In this document: positions 1 to 5,899 of the stretch, in pieces
Numbering within the stretch: the first letter of the stretch is position 1
Layout: every line of letters begins with the position of its first letter
Source: Caldifarciminota bacterium
GTDB taxonomy: Bacteria > Hydrothermota > Hydrothermia > S141-80
NCBI GenBank assembly: GCA_027053375.1
Contig: JALUJC010000320.1
Span: forward strand, 1-7,095
Length of the DNA stretch: 7,095 bases
Reading direction: 5' to 3'
Translations under genes and position numbers: made by a program
The notes under the pieces: model-generated
The model's database searches: none
Told to the model about the DNA's origin: nothing
Seen by the model: the letters and a program-made list of their open reading frames with translations, nothing else

Positions 1-570
1 CAACCCTAAGGCAGCCAGGGATTCAGACAGGTGCTGCGCAGGGGGTTCTCCCAGGCGCCCGGTGTGAAACCGGTACGTTCCCATGTGTCCCAGACCACGC
101 AGAAAAGTTCCCGTGGTGATCACCACCGTGGGGGCATGAAAGGTACGACCGGTCCGTGTGCGGACCCCCCGAACTTCCTGCTTCTCCACAAGAATCTCCA
201 CCACCTCATCCTGGTAAAGATCGATGTTGTCGGCAGACCAGATATCCCGAATCATCCAGGCACGGTAGGCTGCCCGATCATTCTGCATGCGTAAGGACCA
301 GACCGCAGGCCCCTTGCTGGTATTCAACATCCGCACCTGCAGCGCGGTGGCATCCGCCGCCAGTCCCATACGCCCCCCCAGGGCATCCACCTCTTTGACC
401 AGCTGGGCCTTCCCCACACCCCCAATCGCAGGATTGCAGGACATCTGTCCGATTCGGTCCAGATTCAGCGTGATCAGCAGGACACGCCCCCCCATCCGAT
501 GGGCGGCATGGGCGGCCTCAATCCCGGCATGCCCCCCACCCACCACAATCACATCATATGCAGCGCTCAT
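1..570 (-). CDS. mnmG: MnmG (GidA), tRNA uridine-5-carboxymethylaminomethyl modification enzyme, N-terminal part
   Basis: This is the first 190 codons of MnmG; the rest lies beyond the left edge. MnmG is an FAD protein that works with MnmE to modify the wobble uridine (U34) of certain tRNAs in the cytoplasm, using a methylene-tetrahydrofolate carbon and NADH. The Rossmann FAD-binding motif GGGHAGIEAA is at residues 11-20. It is followed by the family signatures SCNPAIGGVGK (44-54), EVDALGGRMG (60-69 approximately), NTSKGPAVWSLRMQNDR (about residue 84 onward) and TTGTFLRG, then GRLGEPPAQ near the break. These separate it from TrmFO, which has a different N-terminus. The ATG at 570 overlaps the stop of the MetE-like gene (ATGA), so translation is probably coupled. 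The reading frame is intact over the visible part. Identification is firm; completeness of the gene cannot be judged. Confidence 0.96.
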   Translation of the reverse strand, partial: MSAAYDVIVVGGGHAGIEAAHAAHRMGGRVLLITLNLDRIGQMSCNPAIGGVGKAQLVKEVDALGGRMGLAADATALQVRMLNTSKGPAVWSLRMQNDRAAYRAWMIRDIWSADNIDLYQDEVVEILVEKQEVRGVRTRTGRTFHAPTVVITTGTFLRGLGHMGTYRFHTGRLGEPPAQHLSESLAALGL

Positions 571-1523
571 CCTTCCAGAAGGGCCGCAATACGGGCCATG
601 TTCTCCACTTTTTTCCAGGCCACCTGTTCCGGGAGAAACTCCAGATCGGTGGTGGGGGAAAGCCAGAGTTGTCCCGGATGCAGGCGATCCCGGATCCGAA
701 AAACCAGGTCCGCCACATCCTCCCGGGATTCCAGCAGAGAATTCCTTGCGTCCACCAGACCTGCCTGCAGGGTTCGTCCCTCAAGACCACGTTCGGGAAG
801 TTCATCCAGTTCCAGGCTGTAGAAGTCCAGGCCCCATGCATCCACTGGCAGTGTCATCAGCAATGACCAGATGGGCGCCGGAGAACGGAAATAGACATGC
901 ACCACCATCCCGCGATCCACCTGCCTGCGCAGTGTTCCATAAACCTCACGGAGTGCATCCCACACGTCCGGATCCTGGACCGAAGCCCACACCAGCCAGG
1001 GTTCCTGGAACTGGATGACCTGAACCTGAGGAAGGGTCTCCAGCAGGGCCTCAAGTTCCTCCCGATAGGGAGGAAGCAGAGAACGGATCCGCGCAGCGAC
1101 CGGCCGGGAATCTTCCGACAGACCTGCGAAAGTTCCGGGACCCGGGAGGGTCACCCGGACACGGTCCTCTGCCCGGAAATGCTCCGGATGGATATGGCGA
1201 ACCAGGACAGGCTCCTCCACAGAGGGTTCATCAAAAAAGATGGGTTTTCGAAAAAAGGTGTTGTTGTCAAACCAGCGGGTCAGGGGGCCTGGACGCACCC
1301 CTTTCCAGCCTTCGGTATACGGGCGGAAAAGATCCTGTACATCCAGCATGGGAGAAACAAGTTCCATGGGAGACAGCCCGCGTAAACGTTCCACAAAGGC
1401 AGCGGTTTCCTCCCTGCGAATACGTTCCACTTCCTCCGCCGACACACGTCCACGGTCCAGTCCGCGCGTGGCCTCCACCAGCGCTTCTGAACGGGGATAG
1501 GTTCCGAACATCACAAATTGCAT
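567..1523 (-). CDS. MetE-like (cobalamin-independent methionine synthase core fold) protein lacking zinc and homocysteine ligands
   Basis: A 318-residue protein, about the size of the single-barrel core MetE proteins of archaea and some bacteria. Family marks seen: GTYPRS at 7-12 (usual GSYPR), LPGPGTFAGLS at 126-136 (usual TGPxT), QFQEPWL at 171-177 (usual QIDEPAL), VVHVYF at 207-212 (usual HxCY), AGLVDARN at 254-261 and LSPTTDLEFLP at 288-298 (usual PDCGLKxLP). By eye, His209 is kept, but the two zinc cysteines align with Tyr211 and Thr292, and the protein has no cysteine anywhere. The homocysteine-binding acids also appear lost: the HGE..R.DM segment reads SPMLDVQDL (57-65), and the Asp of DEPAL is Gln172. 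Methionine synthesis is therefore unlikely and the true function is unknown. The start at 1523 is chosen because AAGGAGG sits 7 bases upstream; an in-frame ATG at 1559 lacks this. The gene overlaps mnmG by ATGA. Confidence 0.82.
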   Translation of the reverse strand: MQFVMFGTYPRSEALVEATRGLDRGRVSAEEVERIRREETAAFVERLRGLSPMELVSPMLDVQDLFRPYTEGWKGVRPGPLTRWFDNNTFFRKPIFFDEPSVEEPVLVRHIHPEHFRAEDRVRVTLPGPGTFAGLSEDSRPVAARIRSLLPPYREELEALLETLPQVQVIQFQEPWLVWASVQDPDVWDALREVYGTLRRQVDRGMVVHVYFRSPAPIWSLLMTLPVDAWGLDFYSLELDELPERGLEGRTLQAGLVDARNSLLESREDVADLVFRIRDRLHPGQLWLSPTTDLEFLPEQVAWKKVENMARIAALLEG

Positions 1524-1530
1524 TGACGAC

Positions 1531-1537
1531 CCTCCTT
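1531..1537 (-). promoter_or_regulatory. Shine-Dalgarno site of the MetE-like gene
   Basis: Perfect AAGGAGG on the minus strand, 7 bases before the ATG at 1523. It fixes the start of the MetE-like gene and excludes the 12-codon longer reading from 1559. Confidence 0.85.
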
Positions 1538-1558
1538 CATCCACGTTTCCAGGACCCA

Positions 1559-1587
1559 ATGATAAGGTCTGGGGTCATAACCATCAA
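1559..1587 (-). promoter_or_regulatory. Putative sigma-70-type promoter for the MetE-like/mnmG unit
   Basis: In the 81-base gap after pyrC the minus strand reads TTGATG (1582-1587), a 17-base spacer, then TATCAT (1559-1564). These match the -35 and -10 consensus at 4 of 6 and 5 of 6 positions with ideal spacing. The -35 is identical to that of the promoter at 7040-7068. A start near 1552 would leave a leader of about 30 bases carrying the strong ribosome-binding site. It would let the two left-hand genes be transcribed apart from the pyrimidine operon, although read-through is also possible because no terminator is visible between them. Confidence 0.55.
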
Positions 1588-1604
1588 ACCCGCACCCCTG
1601 CAGA

Positions 1605-2894
1605 TCATGGGAACGGAAACACCTCCTCCCCCGCCACCCACACCCGACGGATCACGCCGGACAGCGTGGTTCCCAGCAATGGGGTGTTCCGGGAACGAGA
1701 GTAGAGGTTCTCCGGAAGGACTTCCCACTGCGCCTCCGGATCAAACAGCACCAGATCCGCACGATACCCTGGACGCAGGGTTCCCCGATCCTTCAGACCC
1801 AGAATTCGTGCCGGCGCAGAAGTCAGGGCCTCCACGAGTCGGGAGAAAGAGAGAAGTCCCGGCTTCACAAGATAGGTCCACAGGGAAGAAAGGGCGGTTT
1901 CCAGTCCAAGAATCCCAAAGGGTGCCACAAGCCAGTCCGTGGTTTTTTCAAAGGTGGTGTGGGGTGCATGATCGGTGGCCACCGCTTCCAGATGTCCCTC
2001 CCGCAGTGCCTGACGCAGCGTCTCCCGGTCTCTCTCCTCCCGGAGAGGGGGGTTTACCTTGTAAACAGGATCAAAGGTTTCCAGCACCTCATCGGTCCAG
2101 AGCAGATGATGAGGGGTCACCTCGGCGGTCACCCTCACGCCCTGTGCACGCGCATCCTGAATCAACGAAAGCGTTTCAGCTGCGGATACGTGCTGAATGT
2201 GGAGGTATCCCCCTGTTTCTCTCGCGATTTCAAGGTCACGAAACACCGCCACCGTCTCCGAACTTCGGGGAATCCCTGGAAGACCCAGTTTCCGGGAACG
2301 GGGACCCTCATGGGCCACCCCCTCCCGGTAAAGAGAAGGATCCTGTGCATGGCTCAATACAGGGAAACCAAAGGCAGCGGAATAGGTCATCACCTGATAA
2401 AACAAATGGCCGTCCCGAACCCAGTCTCCATCATCGGTGAAAGCCACGGCACCTGCGTCACGCAGCAGAAGGATTTCAGAAAGCGCTTTGCCAGAGCGTC
2501 CCTGACTGATGCAGGCTGCAAAAAGAATATCCGGGCCCTTCAACATGCGAACACGCGCACGGAGGGCACGAAGAAGTTCCGGGCGGTCTACAGGAGGATC
2601 GGTGTTGGGCATGGCCACCACCGTGGTGAATCCCCCGTGGAGTGCTGCCTTTGCACCCGAGTCAAGGGTTTCTTTGACTTCTCCTCCCGGTTCCCGGAGA
2701 TGGGCATGAAGGTCCACCAGACCGGGCAGGAGGTATTTCCCCTCGCCGTCCACCACCACATCCGCTTCCGCGGGATCCATGTCTTCCAGCGCCACGGAAT
2801 GCAGCCTGGTCCCTTCAATCAGCACACTACCCGGTCCATCCAGTCCCTGCGCCGGATCCAGAAGGTGCACCTGGCGAATCAGGGTGCGTTTCAT
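1605..2894 (-). CDS. pyrC: Dihydroorotase (class I, PyrC)
   Basis: A 429-residue zinc amidohydrolase that cyclises carbamoyl-aspartate to dihydroorotate, the third step of UMP synthesis, in the cytoplasm. Visible motifs in order: DLHAHLREPG (61-70) with metal ligands His63 and His65; AMPNTDP (94-100); FTDDG (152-156), where class I bacterial enzymes carry the Asp bridging the metals; SHAQD (181-185, His182); QHVSA (234-238, His235); TPHHL (260-264); KVNPPLR (279-285); and ATDHAPH (306-312) with catalytic Asp308, followed by APFGILGLET. Length is normal for the class I family. The usual HCED or HAED motif reads HAQD, a mild deviation. The ATG at 2894 overlaps the pyrB stop (ATGA), and GAGGAGGT (2901-2908) lies 6 bases upstream within pyrB. 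The tight coupling fits the PyrB-PyrC complexes known in some deep-branching bacteria; a complex here is inference. Confidence 0.96.
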   Translation of the reverse strand: MKRTLIRQVHLLDPAQGLDGPGSVLIEGTRLHSVALEDMDPAEADVVVDGEGKYLLPGLVDLHAHLREPGGEVKETLDSGAKAALHGGFTTVVAMPNTDPPVDRPELLRALRARVRMLKGPDILFAACISQGRSGKALSEILLLRDAGAVAFTDDGDWVRDGHLFYQVMTYSAAFGFPVLSHAQDPSLYREGVAHEGPRSRKLGLPGIPRSSETVAVFRDLEIARETGGYLHIQHVSAAETLSLIQDARAQGVRVTAEVTPHHLLWTDEVLETFDPVYKVNPPLREERDRETLRQALREGHLEAVATDHAPHTTFEKTTDWLVAPFGILGLETALSSLWTYLVKPGLLSFSRLVEALTSAPARILGLKDRGTLRPGYRADLVLFDPEAQWEVLPENLYSRSRNTPLLGTTLSGVIRRVWVAGEEVFPFP

Positions 2895-3838
2895 GCCGCC
2901 ACCTCCTCTGCTGGAGGGACCAGCAAATACAGGAGGGCCATCCGAACGGCCACGCCATGTGTAACCTGGGAGAGAATCAGCGTCTTCCTGACAGATTCAA
3001 TTCCCTCTTCCAGTTCAACCCCCCAGTTTACAGGTCCAGGATGGAGAATCAGGCTGTCCGGTTTCATTCGGGATGCGCGCTCCCGGGTCAGGCCATAGGT
3101 CAGGAAATATTCCCGATCGCTTCCAAAGAACGACCCCTCCAGCCGCTCTTTCTGAACGCGCAGCGCCATCCAGGCATCTACCTCCGGCAGAACCTTTTCC
3201 ACATCGTACGCCACCTCCACCCCTTCCACCAGTGCCAGATCCTTCGGGACCAGAGGTGGGGGCCCCACCAGCAACACCCGCGCCCCCATCCGGGTCAGGC
3301 CGTACACATTGGACCGTGCCACACGGGAATGGAGGATGTCCCCCACAATGGCCACGGTTTTCCCTTCCAGGGTCTGCCACACTCGCTGGAGTGTAAACAG
3401 ATCCAGCAGGGCCTGGGTCGGGTGCTCATGGGCACCGTCTCCTGCGTTGATCACTGCAGCATGCGTATAGCGAGCAAGAAGATGCGGAATTCCAGGTGCA
3501 CGATGACGTACCACCACCAGGTCAATCCGCATGGACTCAAGGTTCTTCAGCGTATCCAGCAGACTCTCTCCTTTCGTCACCGAGGATGTTGCGCGTGAAA
3601 TGCTGACCAGATCCGCAGAGAGGCGTTTGGCGGCAAGATCAAAGGAAGCCTTGGTCCGGGTGGAGGGTTCAAAAAAAAGGTTCAGGATGGTGCGGCCACG
3701 GAGGGTGGGAAGTTTAGGGATCGGCTGATGTAAAACATCCCAGAAGGCCTCTGCGGTCTTCAAAATCAACTCGATGTCCTCCCGGGGTAAGGTTTCCAGC
3801 CCGAGCAGGTGACGGCTGGTCAGCCGGCCCCGTTGCAT
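2891..3838 (-). CDS. pyrB: Aspartate carbamoyltransferase catalytic subunit (PyrB)
   Basis: A 315-residue enzyme that joins carbamoyl phosphate and aspartate, the committed step of pyrimidine synthesis. Carbamoyl-phosphate site: FFEPSTRTK at 55-63 (Ser59, Thr60, Arg61, Thr62), Lys89 in TKGES, Arg111, and HPTQ at 139-142 (His139, Gln142). Aspartate site: HSRVARSN at 170-177 and LRVQKER at 226-232 (Arg227, Gln229). Then HPGPVNWGVE (266-275), where most relatives of this type have Arg in place of Trp272. Length is typical of the Bacillus-type chain, and no regulatory subunit gene pyrI lies beside it. The frame stays open far upstream, to 4747, but homology begins only just after the ATG at 3838, which follows the upstream stop by 2 bases. 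The Shine-Dalgarno is weak (GGGA), so translation probably depends on coupling. No PyrR-type attenuator precedes it. Confidence 0.96.
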   Translation of the reverse strand: MQRGRLTSRHLLGLETLPREDIELILKTAEAFWDVLHQPIPKLPTLRGRTILNLFFEPSTRTKASFDLAAKRLSADLVSISRATSSVTKGESLLDTLKNLESMRIDLVVVRHRAPGIPHLLARYTHAAVINAGDGAHEHPTQALLDLFTLQRVWQTLEGKTVAIVGDILHSRVARSNVYGLTRMGARVLLVGPPPLVPKDLALVEGVEVAYDVEKVLPEVDAWMALRVQKERLEGSFFGSDREYFLTYGLTRERASRMKPDSLILHPGPVNWGVELEEGIESVRKTLILSQVTHGVAVRMALLYLLVPPAEEVAA

Positions 3839-3840
3839 GA

Positions 3841-4668
3841 TCAGATTCCCACTTTTAATGCAAGAGAACCGCTGATATGTCCAGCGTAAAAGCTCAACTC
3901 TCCAACCGCTTTCAGCAAAGGAAAGGGGGTCAGGATGACCCCGAGATAGGTTCGACCATAGGAGGCCCGGTAAGGGCTGCCCGGGGTCGGGGCAAGGTTC
4001 TGCCGTGTAACCGTGGCAAAGTGTCCTTCCAGTTTCCCGCTTTCCCACGCAACGCCGGCATAGGGTGTGAAAAAGAGCAAGTTCTTGGAGATATCCAGAT
4101 GAAGCACGTCGGTGGTGGTGCGCCATCGGGTATAGACATAGCTGGGAAGCCCCTCCGTGCCAAAGGCAAGCCCCAGATCTCCCCACGAACTGTGCATATA
4201 GGTCAGGGAGACACCCGGGATGGGAGGGATCAGGCGGTCCCGTAAAATTCCAAGCTTGACACCGACGCCCCAGCCGGTTGGATTTTCCACCTGGTAGGAT
4301 CCAAAGTACCGGAGAGGTGGAGACCAGCGCACAAGAAGATCCAGCGCGCCCAGTCCTCCCACCATGGGCAACAGGGACATCCCCCCGGTCAGCCCCAATT
4401 CCGCCTGAAGATAGGGATAGGGGATCAGGAGATCGAAGGTCTGACCATTGGATGGATTGGTTGCTTTGAGATAGACCAGGTTGACGCCCCCTCCCAGGTC
4501 GAAGTGCGGGATGGGAAAGGGTTTGCCGTGTGGGGACGCAGACGTCACGGTCCCCGATCCTGTCAGAAAGAGTACAGGGGACAGAAGTTCTGTCCCGAGG
4601 CGGTCCACATCCTGCGGAGACACCTGTCCCTGAAGAACCATGAACAGGACCATCATGGAAACATTCAT
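3841..4668 (-). CDS. Putative outer-membrane beta-barrel protein of unknown function
   Basis: A 275-residue protein I cannot assign to a named family. It has a short hydrophobic N-terminus (MNVSMMVLFMVLQGQ) that could be part of a signal peptide, though it lacks the usual positive charges. The rest is rich in Gly, Tyr, Leu and alternating polar/hydrophobic stretches typical of beta-strands: for example LGGGVNLVYL (58-67), GWGVGVKLGIL (132-142), PYAGVAW (202-208), GRTYLGVIL (238-246) and ELSFYAGH (257-264). There is no cysteine and no enzymatic motif. It resembles 10-12-stranded outer-membrane barrels of the kind often annotated hypothetical, but the C-terminus is KVGI rather than ending in Phe or Trp. 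The start at 4668 has GGAGGG (4675-4680) 6 bases upstream and overlaps the pth stop by ATGA. The next gene, pyrB, starts 2 bases after its stop. Confidence 0.7.
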   Translation of the reverse strand: MNVSMMVLFMVLQGQVSPQDVDRLGTELLSPVLFLTGSGTVTSASPHGKPFPIPHFDLGGGVNLVYLKATNPSNGQTFDLLIPYPYLQAELGLTGGMSLLPMVGGLGALDLLVRWSPPLRYFGSYQVENPTGWGVGVKLGILRDRLIPPIPGVSLTYMHSSWGDLGLAFGTEGLPSYVYTRWRTTTDVLHLDISKNLLFFTPYAGVAWESGKLEGHFATVTRQNLAPTPGSPYRASYGRTYLGVILTPFPLLKAVGELSFYAGHISGSLALKVGI

Positions 4669-5264
4669 GGATTTCCCTCCCCGTTGGTTGTCTGGCGTGC
4701 CCCCTGGGGGGCGCGTTGATTGACCACCTGCTGAGCCCGTTCCACATCCCCCCGGGCCCAGAGACGAATCCCTTCCCACAAACGTGGGAATATCGCTACG
4801 ATTTCATCCAGTTCTTCCTGGCTCATGACCCCCAGAACGAAAGCACGCAATTCCCTATCCTCAGGGCGGGGACCAATGCCGATCCGCAGCCTGGGGGTTC
4901 GGTCTTCCGGGAGCACTTCAAGAACCGAACGCATACCGTTGTGGCTTCCCGCAGAACCGCGCAGACGCAATCGCGCTGTTCCTCGCGGAAGATCCACATC
5001 ATCATAGATCCACAGGATCTGTTCCGGGGTAACGGTGGGCTCCATTTTCCGGATCAGAGGAAGCACCCGTCCGGACAGGTTCATGAAGGTCTGCGGTTTG
5101 ACCAACCTAAAACGCTGCCACTCCGCTACCTCCGCCAGACCCAGGTTGTGGTACGTAACCCCCAGTCTTTCGGCAAGCCAGTCCAAGAAAATCCAGCCTG
5201 CGTTATGTCGGGTCAGCGCATACGCAGGCCCCGGATTCCCGAGACCCACAAGAAAATGAATCAT
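4665..5264 (-). CDS. pth: Peptidyl-tRNA hydrolase (Pth)
   Basis: A 199-residue enzyme that frees tRNA from peptidyl-tRNA dropped by stalled ribosomes. All bacterial Pth landmarks are present: GLGNPG at 7-12 (Asn10), the catalytic histidine in TRHNAG at 18-23 (His20), KPQTFMNLSG at 56-65 (Asn62), YDDVDLPRG at 87-95 with the catalytic Asp, and GSAGSHNGMRSV at 103-114 (Asn109), then RLRIGIGP at 125-132. Length is normal, with a short Gln/Arg-rich tail after residue 180. The ATG at 5264 overlaps the stop of the L25 gene (ATGA), and its own ribosome-binding site is poor (GAAAG-like), so coupled translation is likely. The L25-Pth order is a common bacterial arrangement, often after prs, which is absent here. 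Confidence 0.97.
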   Translation of the reverse strand: MIHFLVGLGNPGPAYALTRHNAGWIFLDWLAERLGVTYHNLGLAEVAEWQRFRLVKPQTFMNLSGRVLPLIRKMEPTVTPEQILWIYDDVDLPRGTARLRLRGSAGSHNGMRSVLEVLPEDRTPRLRIGIGPRPEDRELRAFVLGVMSQEELDEIVAIFPRLWEGIRLWARGDVERAQQVVNQRAPQGARQTTNGEGNP

Positions 5265-5899
5265 TCGCTTTCTGCGCTTCCACCTTCAGGACCCGCCTGA
5301 CCTTCCTCGGCCTCTCCCCCTTCCTCGGCCTCAGGAGCTTCTTCAACACCCCGTGGTACGGAGATCACCACAATGGGTTCCTCGGGATCTTCCAGGATCT
5401 CCACACCCTCCGGTACCCTCAACTCTTTGACCCGGAGCACATCACCCAGGCCAAGACCTGAGACATCCACCTCAATGTGGGGCGGGAGATTGGCAGGCAG
5501 CGCCCGGACGTCCACTTCGTGCAGAAGGTGTTCCAGGATTCCACCCATTTTCACACCCGGGGCCTCACCCACCAGGACCAGCGGTACGGTCACTTCCACG
5601 GCTTCTCCTGCATGGAGCACCAGGAAATCCACATGGATGGGTTCCCCCGTTACCGGATCTCTCTGTACATCCTGCACGAGGCCCTGAAGGGTTTTACCGT
5701 CAATTTTCAGCTCCAGAACCACCTGCTCCCCGTGCAGTTCACGAAGGAACTTCTGCAGCACCTGTGTGGGAACCTTTACGGGGATGGTCTCCTCGTGTGC
5801 ACCGTAGACCACACCAGGTGTATACCCGGCCCGGCGGAGCTTTCGTGCCCCGGATTTCTTTCTCTCCTTCCGGATTTCCAGTTCTAACGTCACCGTCAT
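5261..5899 (-). CDS. rplY: Ribosomal protein bL25, long CTC form
   Basis: A 212-residue 5S-rRNA-binding protein of the large ribosomal subunit. The N-terminal L25 domain (about 1-93) shows the basic start RKERKKSGARKLRRAGYTPG (10-29), VVYG at 30-33 and RDPVTGEPIHVDF at 80-92. The C-terminal TL5/CTC domain (about 94-183) has VEVTVPLVLVGEAPGVKMGG at 101-120, LPANLP at 134-139 and DVSGLGLGD at 145-153. A Glu/Gly-rich acidic tail covers 186-212, as in many CTC-type proteins. The start at 5899 is supported by GGAGGGTG (5907-5914), 7 bases upstream. It overlaps both neighbours by ATGA: the PD40 gene before it and pth after it. Confidence 0.96.
   Translation of the reverse strand: MTVTLELEIRKERKKSGARKLRRAGYTPGVVYGAHEETIPVKVPTQVLQKFLRELHGEQVVLELKIDGKTLQGLVQDVQRDPVTGEPIHVDFLVLHAGEAVEVTVPLVLVGEAPGVKMGGILEHLLHEVDVRALPANLPPHIEVDVSGLGLGDVLRVKELRVPEGVEILEDPEEPIVVISVPRGVEEAPEAEEGGEAEEGQAGPEGGSAESE

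Noticed and set aside
287..1018. Plus-strand open frame opposite mnmG and the MetE-like gene.
   Set aside because: Proline-rich shadow translation without domain features. The minus strand encodes MnmG and a MetE-like fold through the same bases.
1571..1598. GGGGT/ACCCC inverted repeat after pyrC as a transcription terminator.
   Set aside because: The stem is only 5 pairs with an 18-base loop and no T-run follows. It also overlaps the putative promoter.
2341..2356. HCED motif of dihydroorotase changed to HAQD as a sign of lost activity.
   Set aside because: The metal-binding His182 is kept, as are the other ligands and Asp308. The Glu-to-Gln position varies among related amidohydrolases as far as I can recall, so loss of activity is not supported.
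1523..3098. Long plus-strand open frames of about 300-380 codons opposite pyrC and pyrB.
   Set aside because: Their translations are rich in Pro, Arg, Ser and His with no recognisable domain, as expected for shadows of GC-rich genes; the minus strand carries clear conserved enzymes there.
3839..4747. The pyrB frame stays open for about 300 codons upstream, suggesting a long N-terminal extension or fusion.
   Set aside because: The upstream part is low-complexity, shows no PyrB-like or other domain, and lies opposite the better-supported barrel gene in another frame. The start at 3838 gives the normal family length.
4669..4779. Longer start at 4779 for the barrel protein.
   Set aside because: The extra 37 residues are Gly/Pro-rich and overlap the end of pth. 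The ATG at 4668 has a good ribosome-binding site and an ATGA junction.
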